This document shows, piece by piece, positions 35,113 through 44,308 of a stretch of DNA of 47,650 nucleotides (its first letter is position 1; each line of letters opens with the position of its first letter). A program made the position numbers and the translations under genes. The stretch is taken from NCBI GenBank assembly GCA_013695785.1, contig JACCZT010000187.1:1-47650 (forward strand), in the 5' to 3' direction. The notes under the pieces were generated by a model. It ran no database searches. It was not told the DNA's origin and saw nothing but the letters and a program-made list of their open reading frames with translations. This DNA comes from Nocardioidaceae bacterium (lineage in GTDB: Bacteria > Actinomycetota > Actinomycetes > Propionibacteriales > Nocardioidaceae).

Positions 35113-36021
35113 ATGCTCGTCGACATGCGCGCCGCCCGCGACTTGACGACCAGAGAGCTGACCCCAGCCGATGCCGCAGAGGTGACCGAGCTCATCGCGG
35201 CCTGCGAGGTCGCCGACTCAGGGGTCGCGTTGATCGAGCTCGAGGACATCGTCGCAGACTGGAAGCGCCCTGGCTTCACCATGACACAGCAGACGATCGG
35301 CTACTTCGACGACGCGCGGATGGCCGCTTGTGGCGAGGTGCACCGGTCGCGGTCCGAGTCCTACGTGCACCCGGCTTACCGGGACGCCGGGATTGGGACC
35401 GAGCTGGTCCTCTGGTCGCAGCGCACCGCCGTCGCCCTCGGGTACGGCCAGGTCGGGCAGACGGTGAACGAGCAGAACACCGCGGCAGTGTCGTTGTTCG
35501 AACGCCGCGGCTACACGCGGCGCTACTCGTCCTGGGTGCTGGAGCTGCCGCCGGAGACCGAGATCGCGCCGGTCGAGCTGGGAGACGGATACCGGTTGCG
35601 GGGGGTCGAGGGCGCTTGGGACGAGCGGGCGGCGTACGACGTCATCGAGGGCGCGTTCAGCGTGTGGCCCGACCGGGAGGACCGCACCTTCGAGGACTGG
35701 TCGACGACGACCACGCGACGCGACGACTACGAACCGTGGCATCTCAGCCTCGCGATCGGACCCGGCGAGCAGGTGGCAGGGGCCTGTTACGCCTCCCCCG
35801 TCGGTGACATCGGGTGGGTGGACCAGGTCGCGGTCGCCGAGGCGCATCGCGGACGCGGCCTCGCCCAGGCACTGCTGGTGCGCGCCTTCGGGTTGACCCG
35901 CGAGCACGGTGCACCGCGTGCCCAGCTCAACACCGACAGTCGTACCGGCGCTCTCGGGCTCTACGAGCACGTCGGCATGCGCGTCGTCGACACGTTCGTC
36001 CACTTCGCGAGGGTGCTGTGA
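35113..36021 (+). CDS. Tandem GNAT-family N-acetyltransferase
   Basis: A 302-residue protein with two GNAT folds. The N-terminal one (about 11-140) has SYVHPAYRDAGIGTELVLWSQ and NTAAVSLFERRGY. The C-terminal one (about 155-300) has the canonical acetyl-CoA loop VAEAHRGRGLAQALLVRAF and LNTDSRTGALGLYEHVGMRVV. The layout resembles mycothiol synthase-like tandem acetyltransferases, but no proof of that role is present. Starts at ATG 35113 or ATG 35125. It overlaps the methyltransferase by 4 nt (GTGA). Confidence 0.88.
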   Translation: MLVDMRAARDLTTRELTPADAAEVTELIAACEVADSGVALIELEDIVADWKRPGFTMTQQTIGYFDDARMAACGEVHRSRSESYVHPAYRDAGIGTELVLWSQRTAVALGYGQVGQTVNEQNTAAVSLFERRGYTRRYSSWVLELPPETEIAPVELGDGYRLRGVEGAWDERAAYDVIEGAFSVWPDREDRTFEDWSTTTTRRDDYEPWHLSLAIGPGEQVAGACYASPVGDIGWVDQVAVAEAHRGRGLAQALLVRAFGLTREHGAPRAQLNTDSRTGALGLYEHVGMRVVDTFVHFARVL

Positions 36022-36620
36022 CGAGGTGGTCGCAGGCGCGCGGACATATCGACGCCGAGGCGTACGCACGCCGTTTCGACGACCTGGCCGACAGCGGCGT
36101 GCACGTGCACGGCGAGGCCGATCTGTGTGCGTCCTTGGTCCGGCCGCCGGCGCGTGTCCTGGACGCCGGTTGCGGGCACGGCCGGGTCGCTGTCGAGCTG
36201 GCCGGGCGGGGGTATGACGTCACCGGCGTCGACGTGGACGCCGATATGATCGCCGTCGCGCGGCGGACCGCACCGGCATTGGCGTGGCACCAGGGCGACC
36301 TCGCGATGCTGGACGGCTCGGTTGGTGCCGCCTTCGACCTGGTCGTGGCGGCAGGCAACGTGATGCCGCTGCTCGCCGCCGGCACCGAGAGCGCAGCCGT
36401 CGCCGCCATGACGGCCGTGCTCGTTCCCGGCGGACAGCTCGTCACAGGCTTCGGTCTCGACGCGGCGCACCTCCCGCTCGAGGAGGCGCCGTTCGGGTTG
36501 CCCGAGTACGACCGGTGGTGTGCCGCGGCCGGCCTGCGTCTTGTCGACCGGTGGGCGACATGGGCACGTGCGCCGTACACGGGCGGCGGCTACGCCGTCA
36601 GCGTCCACACCACGGCCTGA
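36018..36620 (+). CDS. SAM-dependent class I methyltransferase
   Basis: A 200-residue single-domain methyltransferase. Motif I is VLDAGCGHGRVAVEL (about 43-57), followed by VTGVDVDADMIAVAR (SAM ribose contact), FDLVVAAGNVM (motif IV) and VPGGQLVTGFGLD. The substrate is unknown. GTG 36018 overlaps the stop of the acetyltransferase gene, so the pair is translationally coupled. The hairpin element copy 2 begins 21 nt after the stop. Confidence 0.88.
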   Translation: MTRWSQARGHIDAEAYARRFDDLADSGVHVHGEADLCASLVRPPARVLDAGCGHGRVAVELAGRGYDVTGVDVDADMIAVARRTAPALAWHQGDLAMLDGSVGAAFDLVVAAGNVMPLLAAGTESAAVAAMTAVLVPGGQLVTGFGLDAAHLPLEEAPFGLPEYDRWCAAAGLRLVDRWATWARAPYTGGGYAVSVHTTA

Positions 36621-36641
36621 CGACCCGCCTCAGGCGTCACG

Positions 36642-36721
36642 GCTGTACCAGGTTCTCCTGGTACCGCGTCACTGCACCGAGGTTGCGACCCCGGAGAGGC
36701 GATGCTGAGCCCGGCGAAGTG
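36642..36721. repeat. Dispersed hairpin element, copy 2
   Basis: GCTGTACCAGG (36642-36652), TTCT, CCTGGTACCGC (36657-36667) forms the same hairpin as copy 1 with one mismatch. It is followed by GTCACTGCACCGAGGTTGC, nearly identical to copy 1, and later by GGCGAAGTG (36713-36721), the counterpart of GGTGAAGTG. Again it lies between convergent genes. Confidence 0.82.
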
Positions 36722-36760
36722 CGCCAGAAGTCAGGAACGGGCGCCAGAATTCACGTACGA
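36721..36760 (+). repeat. Two imperfect 20-nt tandem units beginning GCGCCAGAA
   Basis: Units 36721-36740 and 36741-36760 match at 16 of 20 positions, sharing GCGCCAGAA and TCA. They directly follow hairpin element copy 2. GCCAGAA also occurs in the 22-bp repeats. The rest of the 245-bp gap to 36866 holds a short hairpin (GCCGC/GCGGC at 36808-36822 followed by TAATTTT), a weak terminator candidate for the + strand. Confidence 0.6.
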
Positions 36761-36865
36761 GCGAAGGGGGGATTGGGCGTCGGGCTGGGAGCGCCTCACG
36801 GCGCGTGGCCGCTCGGGGCGGCTAATTTTGGGACCCGGGGCTACCAGCCCGACGCATTGCACAGC

Positions 36866-37468
36866 CTAGCTCAACTGGCCGAGCCGTTCGGTTCGAGCGG
36901 CCGACTGCAGGACCCGGCTCGTCTCGACGAGCCGGGCCGCGCTGCGGAGCTGGTCGGGATCGTCGTGCAGGTGCGCACGACCGATGCCGACCGCGTGGGC
37001 GAAGGACGCGGCGCGATCGAGGATGTCGGAGAACTCGCCGGTGACGACGCCACCGACCACCGCATCGACCAGACGGATGACCTCCGCCGGCGTCGGCGGG
37101 TCGGCTACGCCCGCGATGACCTCGTCGACCGGTGTGAAGCCCTTGCCCGCCTCGAACTCACGCGCCGCCTGGACCGGGTTGGCCCGGACCCAGGCGCGGA
37201 TCAGGTACAACCGGAACAGCACGCCGGCGATCGACTCAGCCGGTGCAGTTGCCCACAGGTCGGCAACCGCGTCCAGCCCGTGCTCGTCGGTCAGTGTCAC
37301 CACACGTTCGACGAGCTCGACGTCGCCGGTGTCGTGCGGCCCGCGCACGAGAACCGTCGCGACGCGGACGCCGGCCTCGGCACGTACCGCTGGGTCCTCG
37401 TCGCCGGTCAGAGCCTCGAACACGTCAGCGCCAGGCAGTGCGGGTTTCCTGTGACGCTCCATCGGCAT
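36866..37468 (-). CDS. Conserved-looking hypothetical cytoplasmic protein
   Basis: A 200-residue soluble, acidic, mostly alpha-helical protein without membrane segments, cysteine motifs or a recognisable enzyme signature. The central part (about 25-130, ALTGDEDPAVRAEAGVRVA…VVTLTDEHGLDAVADLWATA) has the look of a helical repeat or scaffold. Codon use is typical of the window and the frame is long and uninterrupted, so it is likely real. Start is ATG 37468 or ATG 37462, neither with a clear SD. It lies 60 nt downstream of the RNase D stop on the same strand. I do not recognise the family. Confidence 0.7.
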   Translation of the reverse strand: MPMERHRKPALPGADVFEALTGDEDPAVRAEAGVRVATVLVRGPHDTGDVELVERVVTLTDEHGLDAVADLWATAPAESIAGVLFRLYLIRAWVRANPVQAAREFEAGKGFTPVDEVIAGVADPPTPAEVIRLVDAVVGGVVTGEFSDILDRAASFAHAVGIGRAHLHDDPDQLRSAARLVETSRVLQSAARTERLGQLS

Positions 37469-37528
37469 GTGTCCATGGTCGCAAACACGTCAAGCGGCTG
37501 CTCGCAAGCAGCTCGGTGAGGCGTGCGG

Positions 37529-38791
37529 CTACGTCGGCGCGTGCGCCTGCAGGCAGTCGGCGAGCACGTCGGCAGTCAGCTCGACCTGCCATGCCCGTGC
37601 TCCGGCGGCGGTCAGCACCTGTGCGACCGCCGCCCCGTCGAGCGGCTCCGGTGGCTCCCACGCAAGGCGTCGCACCAGCTCGGGCATGAGGAGGTTTTCC
37701 AGTGGCACGTCCTGCTCGGCGGCGATAGTGGCCATCGACTCGCGACAAGCGCGCAGGCGTTCGGCGGCGGTGGGGTTCTTGTCCGCCCAGGTCCGCGGCG
37801 GCGGCGGCCCGTCGTGCTCGGCGGTGACCGGCGGTAGCTGCTTGTCGGGCAGCGCAAGTGCGATCTCGACCGCGCGCTGCCACTCATCGAGGTAGCGACG
37901 CGGCCCCCGCGCACGCAGCGAGGTCAGTGAGCGGAGGGTGGCGCGGTCCTTGGGCTGTGCGGCCGCGATCTGGCTGATCGCGCTGTCGGGCAGTATGCGT
38001 CCGGGCGTGACGTCCCGATCGGCGGCGAGCTCGTCGCGTGCCTGCCACAGCTCGCGCACCACCGCAAGCGAGCGTCGGTTGCGGGTCTTGTGGATGCCTG
38101 AGGTACGCCGCCACGGCTCGGCGCGGCGACGGGGTCCGGTGAACGACAGCAGCGCCTCGAACTCCTGGTCGGCCCATTCCCGCTTGCCGGCGGCGGTGAG
38201 GCGCTCGTCGAGCTCGGCGCGCAGCTCGATCAGCACCTCCACGTCGAGTGCGGCGTACTCCAGCCACGGGTCAGGAAGTGGCCGGGTGGACCAGTCGACG
38301 GCCGAGTGTTCCTTGGCGAGGGTGTGGCCGAGGATCTCCTGCACCAGCGACGCGAGCCCGACGCGCGGCAGGTTGAGCAGGCGACCGGCGAGCTCGGTGT
38401 CGAAGAGTGTGGTGGGGCGTAGTCCGATCTCGGCCAGGCACGGGAGGTCCTGGGTGGCTGCGTGCAGAATCCACTCCGCGTTCCCGATCGCCTCATCGAG
38501 GACGGCGAGGTCGTCGAAGGCGATCGGGTCGACCAGTGCGGTGCCGGTGCCGCAGCGGCGAAGCTGAACCAGGTAGGCACGCTGGGAGTAGCGATAGCCC
38601 GAGGCGCGTTCGGCGTCGAGGGCGACCGGGCCGGTTCCTGCTGCGACCGAGCTGGTCAGCGTGCGAAGGCCGTCCGCGTTGTCGACGACTGGGGGTATCG
38701 GTGCCCGCAGCCGAAGCGGCGGGAGAGGCTCGCTGGGCGGAACCAGGTCGGGTTGCCCGTCAGGGGTTGGTGGCGAGGGGACGTCACTCAC
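37529..38791 (-). CDS. Ribonuclease D family 3'-5' exonuclease with HRDC domain
   Basis: A 420-residue protein. The DEDD exonuclease domain (about 35-215) has PVALDAERASGYRYSQRAYLVQL (motif I with Asp and Glu), LHAATQDLPCLAEIGL (motif II), and LEYAALDVEVLIELR (motif III, Tyr/Asp). The HRDC domain is about 240-320 (TRNRRSLAVVRELWQARDELA…ILPDSAISQIA). It probably trims structured RNA 3' ends. GTG 38791, 14 nt after the DUF3000 stop, has GGTGAG as SD. Sitting beside DUF3000 and hemE is a frequent actinobacterial arrangement. Confidence 0.9.
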   Translation of the reverse strand: MSDVPSPPTPDGQPDLVPPSEPLPPLRLRAPIPPVVDNADGLRTLTSSVAAGTGPVALDAERASGYRYSQRAYLVQLRRCGTGTALVDPIAFDDLAVLDEAIGNAEWILHAATQDLPCLAEIGLRPTTLFDTELAGRLLNLPRVGLASLVQEILGHTLAKEHSAVDWSTRPLPDPWLEYAALDVEVLIELRAELDERLTAAGKREWADQEFEALLSFTGPRRRAEPWRRTSGIHKTRNRRSLAVVRELWQARDELAADRDVTPGRILPDSAISQIAAAQPKDRATLRSLTSLRARGPRRYLDEWQRAVEIALALPDKQLPPVTAEHDGPPPPRTWADKNPTAAERLRACRESMATIAAEQDVPLENLLMPELVRRLAWEPPEPLDGAAVAQVLTAAGARAWQVELTADVLADCLQAHAPT

Positions 38792-38804
38792 ACGCTCACC
38801 ACGT

Positions 38805-39416
38805 TCAGCGGTGCTGCCCGCGCGCCAGTCCGCCGCGCCTGTTGGGCATCGCCACGACGCCCGCCGCGAGCGGAGGGAGTCCGGAGATCTCGCACAACAG
38901 GTCGCTCCAGGCGCCGACATGTCGTCCGAGGTCCAGTGACCCGGCGTCCCCGACCGGGGTCCACGACGCGCGGATCTCCAGCTGGGCGGTCGAGCCGTCC
39001 TCGCGCATACCGCCGAAACCTTCGGACCGCACGGTCGTGACGCTGCCGCTGGCGGCGATATGGCGGGCGTCGTGGCCGGTCAGAGCGTCGGTCAGCCAGG
39101 ACCAGCCGACCTCGGGCAGCATCGGGTCGGTGACCATCTCGACCTCGACGTCAGCACGGGCGAAGGTCACGAGACGGAATGTGCCTTGCCACGCGTCGTT
39201 GCCGTCGGGATCGTGCAACAGGACGATGCGGCCGGTGCCGACGTCCTCGCCGGAGATGACGACGTCGCCGCTCATCGCATAGGCGTGCGGCGCGATGCGG
39301 CTGGGCGCGGGCATCTGTTCGCACACGACCTCCGGACGCACCGGTGCGTCCCGCAGCTGTTGGACCGCCCGTACGAACTCGACAGGAGGGCCGCCCAACT
39401 CTTGACGAGTTGCCAT
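38805..39416 (-). CDS. DUF3000 family protein
   Basis: A 203-residue protein of a family found mainly in Actinobacteria and usually next to hemE and RNase D, as here. Recognisable blocks are PEVVCEQMPAPSRIAPHAYAMSGDV, GRIVLLHDPDGNDAWQGTFRLV, PMLPEVGWSWLTDAL and LGRHVGAWSDLLCEISGLPPL. No enzymatic motif is visible; function unknown. ATG 39416 follows a TAGGCT box at exactly 6 nt, so the transcript should be leaderless. Divergent from hemE. Confidence 0.9.
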   Translation of the reverse strand: MATRQELGGPPVEFVRAVQQLRDAPVRPEVVCEQMPAPSRIAPHAYAMSGDVVISGEDVGTGRIVLLHDPDGNDAWQGTFRLVTFARADVEVEMVTDPMLPEVGWSWLTDALTGHDARHIAASGSVTTVRSEGFGGMREDGSTAQLEIRASWTPVGDAGSLDLGRHVGAWSDLLCEISGLPPLAAGVVAMPNRRGGLARGQHR

Positions 39417-39422
39417 GCCCGC

Positions 39423-39432
39423 AGCCTAGGGT
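39423..39432. promoter_or_regulatory. Overlapping divergent -10 boxes between DUF3000 and hemE
   Basis: AGCCTAGGGT contains TAGGCT on the minus strand (39423-39428, 6 nt from ATG 39416) and TAGGGT on the plus strand (39427-39432). Both share the palindromic core CCTAGG, so two RNA polymerases cannot occupy the two promoters at once. Confidence 0.55.
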
Positions 39433-39486
39433 CGCCGTGGTGGGCTGACGATGCGACTCGCCGGGCGGGCTGGGAGGATCGGCCCT

Positions 39487-40518
39487 GTGCTGCTGAGTGA
39501 TTCTGCGTTCCTACGCGCGTGCCGAGGCGAGCGCGTCCCCCATGTGCCGGTCTGGTTCATGCGTCAGGCGGGACGTTCGTTGCCGGAGTACCGCGCTCTG
39601 CGCGAGGGCGTGCCGATGCTCGAGTCCTGCACCCGCGCGGAGCTTGTGGTCGAGATCACCATGCAGCCCGTGCGCCGCTACGGTGTCGACGCCGCGATCT
39701 TGTTCTCCGACATCGTCGTGCCCCTGAAGGCGATCGGTGTCGACCTCGACATCGTGCCCGGCACAGGCCCGGTGGTGGCCGCGCCGATACGCGACCTGGC
39801 GGCCGTGGGGCAGCTGCGTGAGCTCACGCCCGAGGACGTCCCGTACGTCACCGAAGCGATCCGTGGCGCGGTCGGTGAGCTCGGCGCCACGCCGCTGATC
39901 GGCTTCGCCGGCGCGCCGTTCACGCTGGCCTCTTATCTCATCGAGGGCGGACCGTCCAAGGACCACAGGCTGACCAAGGCCATGATGTACGGCGAGCCCG
40001 ACCTGTGGCACGCCCTTCTCGGCCGCCTGGCCAAGATCGCGGCGGTGTTCCTTCGGGTGCAGGCCGAAGCCGGCGCCAGCGCGGTGCAGCTGTTCGACTC
40101 CTGGGCCGGCACCCTAGGCCGCTCCGACTACGAGAAGTATGTGCGCCCGCACTCCCAGGCAGTGCTCGAGGCGGTGGCGGACCTCGGCGTCCCGCGGATC
40201 CACTTCGGGGTGGGCACCGGCGAGCTGCTCGCGTCGATGGGCGCCGCGGGCGCCGAGGTGGTCGGGGTCGACTGGCGGGTCCCGCTGGACGAGGCCAGCA
40301 AGCGGATCGGGCCTGGGCGTGCCGTGCAGGGCAACCTCGACCCGACGCTGGCCTTCGCCCCGACCGCTGTGATGACAGCGCGCGCCGGCGAGGTGATCGA
40401 CGCCGGCAGGCACGCCCCGGGCCACGTCTTCAACCTCGGGCACGGCGTGCTGCCCGGCACAGACCCGGACCAGCTGGCACGGCTCGTCGACTTCGTGCAC
40501 GGCTACCAGCCCCGCTGA
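39487..40518 (+). CDS. hemE: Uroporphyrinogen decarboxylase
   Basis: A 343-residue TIM-barrel enzyme converting uroporphyrinogen III to coproporphyrinogen III. The N-terminal signature [15 protein letters not shown] holds the substrate Arg residues. Other blocks are [16 protein letters not shown] (Asp), [37 protein letters not shown] (Tyr/Ser region) and [13 protein letters not shown] (His). GTG 39487 is chosen because GGGAGG (39472-39477) lies 9 nt upstream; an ATG at 39451 lacks an SD. It overlaps the next gene by 1 nt (TGATG), so hemE, the oxidase and hemQ are one operon. Confidence 0.96.
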   Translation: MLLSDSAFLRACRGERVPHVPVWFMRQAGRSLPEYRALREGVPMLESCTRAELVVEITMQPVRRYGVDAAILFSDIVVPLKAIGVDLDIVPGTGPVVAAPIRDLAAVGQLRELTPEDVPYVTEAIRGAVGELGATPLIGFAGAPFTLASYLIEGGPSKDHRLTKAMMYGEPDLWHALLGRLAKIAAVFLRVQAEAGASAVQLFDSWAGTLGRSDYEKYVRPHSQAVLEAVADLGVPRIHFGVGTGELLASMGAAGAEVVGVDWRVPLDEASKRIGPGRAVQGNLDPTLAFAPTAVMTARAGEVIDAGRHAPGHVFNLGHGVLPGTDPDQLARLVDFVHGYQPR

Positions 40519-41933
40519 TGACTGGCGTACGCATCGCGGTCGTCGGCGGCGGCATTGCCGGGGTCACCTCCGCGTACGTCCTTCGGCAACGCCTGCCCGA
40601 TGCCACGATCGTCGTCCTGGAGGCCTCGGACCGGCTCGGGGGCAAGCTGCGGGGAGGTGACATCGGCGGGATCACCGCGGACCTCGGCGCGGAGTCGATG
40701 CTCAACCGCCGCCCCGAGGCGGTCGAGCTGGTGCGTGCGGTCGGGCTGGGGGACAAGATCGTGCACCCAGCACAGACCTCGGCCGGCATCTGGACGCGCG
40801 GTGCGATCCGGCCGATGCCGCCGACTGTCATGGGCATTCCCGCCGACGCCGACGCGCTCGCGACGAGCGGGCTGCTGTCGCGGGCGGGAGTGGCGCGGGC
40901 GCGGGTCGAAACCGGGCGTGGCGTACCGCCGACGGATGTGTCAGTCGGCGACTTCGTCCGCAGGCGTCTCGGCCACGAGGTCGTCGACCGGCTTGTCGAG
41001 CCCCTGCTGGGTGGTGTGTACGCGGGCCATGCGTCGCGCCTGTCCTTGCGAGCCGCCGCGCCGCAGATTGCGGCGTTGGCCGCAGACGGTCCGTTGCTCG
41101 CCGCTGCCCGGGCGCACCGTGCCGAGACCGCGACCCGTGCGGCGCCCGTCTTCGCCGGTCTCGTCGGCGGTCTCGGCCAGCTCCCGGACGTCGTCGCCCG
41201 CGCGTCCGGTGCCACCATCCGGCTCGGTGCCACCGTGCGGGAGCTGTCTCCCGGCGTGGTCCCCGGCACCTGGCAGCTCGTCATCGGCCCCACGTCGGCC
41301 CCGGAGCTGCTCCTCGCCGACGCCGTGGTCCTCGCCACCCCGGCCGCGCCAACCGCGCGGCTGCTGGGACCGGTCGTCCCGGCCGCGTCGCGGGCGCTCC
41401 GCGAGATCGAGTACGCCTCGATGGCCGTTGTCACCCTTGCGGTCTCGGTCGCCGGTGAGGACGCAGGGCTGCTGACGGGATCGGGGTTTCTCGTCCCGCC
41501 GGTCGACGGCCGCGCGATCAAGGCGGCGACCTACTCCTCAGCCAAGTGGGCGTGGATCGGCGACGCAGCACCGCCGGGCGTGGCGATGCTGCGAGCGTCG
41601 ATCGGTCGCGCCGGCGAGGAGCAGCTCCTGCAACGTGACGACAACGAGCTCGTCGCTCTTGCGATGGACGACCTGAGGACCGCCACCGGAGTACGCGGAC
41701 CGCTGGCGGCCGCGGACGTCCAGCGGTGGGGAGGCGGGCTTCCGCAGTACGCCGTCGGCCACCTGGACCGCGTCGCCGCCATCGAGGCTGCCGTCGCCGG
41801 CGTACCCGGACTCGCGGTGTGCGGCGCGGCGTACCACGGCATCGGTATCGCGGCGGTGGTCGCCGGTGCGACGGCTGCGGCCGGGGCCCTCGCGGACCGC
41901 CTGGCCGGCGGGATCGACGGCGCGGGACACTAG
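40518..41933 (+). CDS. cgoX: Coproporphyrinogen III / protoporphyrinogen oxidase (CgoX/HemY type)
   Basis: A 471-residue FAD flavoprotein. The N-terminal dinucleotide motif is [19 protein letters not shown] (4-22) with [27 protein letters not shown] fits the HemY/CgoX group, and the C-terminal FAD contact is [21 protein letters not shown]. In Actinobacteria this oxidase produces coproporphyrin III for the coproporphyrin-dependent heme route, and the adjacent hemQ supports that. It is often annotated hemG or hemY. Translation is coupled to hemE by overlap. No ferrochelatase gene lies within the operon. Confidence 0.92.
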   Translation: MTGVRIAVVGGGIAGVTSAYVLRQRLPDATIVVLEASDRLGGKLRGGDIGGITADLGAESMLNRRPEAVELVRAVGLGDKIVHPAQTSAGIWTRGAIRPMPPTVMGIPADADALATSGLLSRAGVARARVETGRGVPPTDVSVGDFVRRRLGHEVVDRLVEPLLGGVYAGHASRLSLRAAAPQIAALAADGPLLAAARAHRAETATRAAPVFAGLVGGLGQLPDVVARASGATIRLGATVRELSPGVVPGTWQLVIGPTSAPELLLADAVVLATPAAPTARLLGPVVPAASRALREIEYASMAVVTLAVSVAGEDAGLLTGSGFLVPPVDGRAIKAATYSSAKWAWIGDAAPPGVAMLRASIGRAGEEQLLQRDDNELVALAMDDLRTATGVRGPLAAADVQRWGGGLPQYAVGHLDRVAAIEAAVAGVPGLAVCGAAYHGIGIAAVVAGATAAAGALADRLAGGIDGAGH

Positions 41934-41937
41934 GACC

Positions 41938-42663
41938 ATGAGCGCTGAGCAGACCCGGCCGCGACCGCCTGGTCGGGGCAAGCTGGCCAAGGCGGTCAAC
42001 GACACCATCCGCTACACCATGTGGTCGGTGTTCCGGCTCGAGGCGCCGATCGGCGGCGACGACCGCAGCACTGTCGCCCAGGAGGTCGAGGAGCTGTTCG
42101 CCTCCCTCGCCGCCGATGACGTCGTCGTTCGCGGCACCTACGACGTCAGCGGGCTGCGCGCTGATGCGGATCTGATGATCTGGTGGCATGCCCCGACCTC
42201 GGACGCCCTGCAGGATGCGTACCACGCGTTCCGGCGCACCGCGCTCGGCGCTCTGATGGCACCGGTCTGGTCGCAGCTTGCCCTGCACCGGCCGGCGGAG
42301 TTCAACAAGTCACACACGCCGGCGTTCATGTCCGAGCAGGACGCGCATCCGTACCTGTGCGTCTACCCGTTCGTGCGGTCGTACGAGTGGTACCTCCTGC
42401 CGGAGGAGGAACGTCGCGACATGCTGCGCGAGCACGGCATGCAGGCACGCGACTACCCCGATGTGCGGGCCAACACCGTCGCGTCGTTCGCCCTCGGTGA
42501 CTACGAGTGGATCCTGGCGTTCGAGGCAGACGAGCTGCATCGCATCGTGGACCTGATGCGTGAGCTGCGGGCCAGCCGGGCCAGGCGCCACGTGCGCGAG
42601 GAGGTCCCCTTCTACACCGGTCGAGCCCGTTCGGTCGGGCAGATCGTCGAGGCGTTGCCCTGA
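41938..42663 (+). CDS. hemQ: Coproheme decarboxylase (HemQ/ChdC)
   Basis: A 241-residue member of the chlorite-dismutase-like family that makes heme b from coproheme. Landmarks are [40 protein letters not shown] with the predicted radical-forming Y143, and [15 protein letters not shown] with the likely proximal His H166. ATG 41938 lies 4 nt after the oxidase stop. It completes the last step of the heme pathway and is the final gene of the operon; the next gene converges at 42672. Confidence 0.94.
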   Translation: MSAEQTRPRPPGRGKLAKAVNDTIRYTMWSVFRLEAPIGGDDRSTVAQEVEELFASLAADDVVVRGTYDVSGLRADADLMIWWHAPTSDALQDAYHAFRRTALGALMAPVWSQLALHRPAEFNKSHTPAFMSEQDAHPYLCVYPFVRSYEWYLLPEEERRDMLREHGMQARDYPDVRANTVASFALGDYEWILAFEADELHRIVDLMRELRASRARRHVREEVPFYTGRARSVGQIVEALP

Positions 42664-42671
42664 GACGACGT

Positions 42672-43265
42672 CTAGCGGGCGCGTTCGGACTCTATTGCGC
42701 GGCACTGTAGTGCTACCGCATCTTGGGTTGCGGTCGGACCGCACAACGTCACCGAGAAGTCCAGGATGAGCTCGCGCTCGTGCCACCCGGTGCGGTACTC
42801 GATGACGAGCTCGTCGGCGTACGTCATCTGGCGGCGCGCCTTGGACACCTCGATCGCCATCTCGGCGTTGTCGACGGTGGTGCGGCACGGCGCCGCGACG
42901 GGCGTACGCCGGACGTACTCAGGCAGGTCGGTCAACCGCCGCGAGAGGCTTGGGTCGGCTCCGATGCGCGCGAAGACCGGGCGGACCCCCCAGGTAAGTA
43001 CCTCGACCCGCCCGCGCATGTTGAGGAAACGTACGTCGGTGATCTCGACCTCGCCCGGCTCGTCCAGGCACAGGTCGATGCCGTCCAGGACATACGGTGT
43101 GTCGGCCGCGGCGGAGGCGACGTACGGGCTGGCGCCGCTGGCGCCGAGGCTGAGCAGGTGGGGACCGCTGTTGTGGTAGGCGCGGGCGCCCAAGCCGCCG
43201 CCGACGACCGCGGCGAGCACCGACGCGGTCACCAGCACCGACCGCCGCGCACCGGTCATGAGCAT
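42672..43265 (-). CDS. Hypothetical membrane-anchored or exported protein
   Basis: A 197-residue protein with one N-terminal helix (SVLVTASVLAAVVGGGLGA, about 9-27) acting as a signal or anchor, followed by an exported region of about 165 residues. Two or three cysteines (DLCLDEPGE, APCRTTV, LCGPTAT, LQCRAIE) are spaced as if they form disulfides. No family recognised. Starts at ATG 43265 or ATG 43259, no strong SD. Converges on hemQ with an 8-nt gap, across AGACGACGTCT, a short imperfect palindrome. Confidence 0.72.
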   Translation of the reverse strand: MLMTGARRSVLVTASVLAAVVGGGLGARAYHNSGPHLLSLGASGASPYVASAAADTPYVLDGIDLCLDEPGEVEITDVRFLNMRGRVEVLTWGVRPVFARIGADPSLSRRLTDLPEYVRRTPVAAPCRTTVDNAEMAIEVSKARRQMTYADELVIEYRTGWHERELILDFSVTLCGPTATQDAVALQCRAIESERAR

Positions 43266-43388
43266 GTCTCGACGGTATCGCAGACACCCCAAAATAATCG
43301 CACAGACGTTCAAAATTATCAGTGGCTCCTGGTTGACTGTTGTCATCAAGCAGCAGCTGGAGGTGTACTTGTCGTCGCTTCGCGATGA

Positions 43389-44239
43389 CCTTCTGATCTC
43401 GCGGATCACCCGCAACGCCTGGCCCAGCTGCTGGACCAGGTCGAGTGCACCGTGCTGCCCGCAGTGGTGGCCGAGGAGGTCGAGCACTGGTTGGCAGGAC
43501 GTGAGGTCACGGTCCGCCCTGGCGAACGCGGCACCAGCGTGGTCGCCGGCACGGTCTCCACGGCCGATGGTGCCCGTCTGACCCAACGGCTGACCCGGGT
43601 CGCCGCTTGGGTCGCCGAGACGGGCGACACCCGTACCAAGCACGTGCTGCGGTCGGTCGCGCTGGGGATGCTCGCCGACCCCGGCACCGTCGACAATCTC
43701 TACGCCCGGGTGTGTGCCCACCGGGCCGGGCAGGACCTACTCGATTTCGATCCGTTGGCGGCGCCGCCGTCTGGTTGCCCATTGCCGGCGACGTGTTGTA
43801 CGTCCACCACGAACCCGACTCGCGGTGCTGGTCCTTGGACGGCCACGGCGCCATCACCGCCGGTGAAGCCGCCGAGCTGGTCGGGCACTCCCACGTGAGC
43901 GTCAAGCCGGTGATCGACCTCGCGGTGCCGATCCAGTGCCCCGGCTACGTCGCCTCACCCAGGCTCAAAGAGCATCTGGCGTTGATGAACGCCGGGTTGT
44001 GCACCTTCCCCCACTGCGACCAACCCGCAATCGGCGGCGACTTCGACCACCAAGAGGCATATCCGCGGGGGCCGACGTCCACGACCAACGGCGGCCACCT
44101 GCCGTGCCGGCGCCACCACCGGGTCAAGACCTTCACCGACTGGCGAGTTGCGACCATCACCACCGGCGTCTGGCTCTGGACCAGCCCCACCAGCGAGCAC
44201 TACCTCGTCACCGCAGGCACCACCACACCGCTGCGGTAA
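43389..44239 (+). pseudogene. HNH endonuclease of the DUF222 family, truncated and frameshifted
   Basis: From 43389 one frame encodes DHPQRLAQLLDQVECTVLP…GTVSTADGARLTQRLTRVAAWVAETGDTRTKH-type DUF222 sequence up to LLDFDPLAAPP near 43765. Homology then continues in another frame from GDVLYVHHEPDSRCWSLDGHGAIT to the HNH nuclease domain FDHQEAYPRGPTSTTNGGHLPCRRHHRVKTFTDW, ending at TAA 44239. The shift lies at about 43755-43785. The N-terminal half of the family is missing and no start codon with an SD is seen; an in-frame TGA at 43386-43388 closes the frame. DUF222-HNH genes are multicopy and mobile-like in Actinobacteria; this copy is dead. Confidence 0.82.
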
Positions 44240-44308
44240 CGGATCTGTACTGCCCGGCCCGGTGGCGTTGACGCCAGAATCCAGTTGCTGTGGTGATGCA
44301 CGTCGCCA

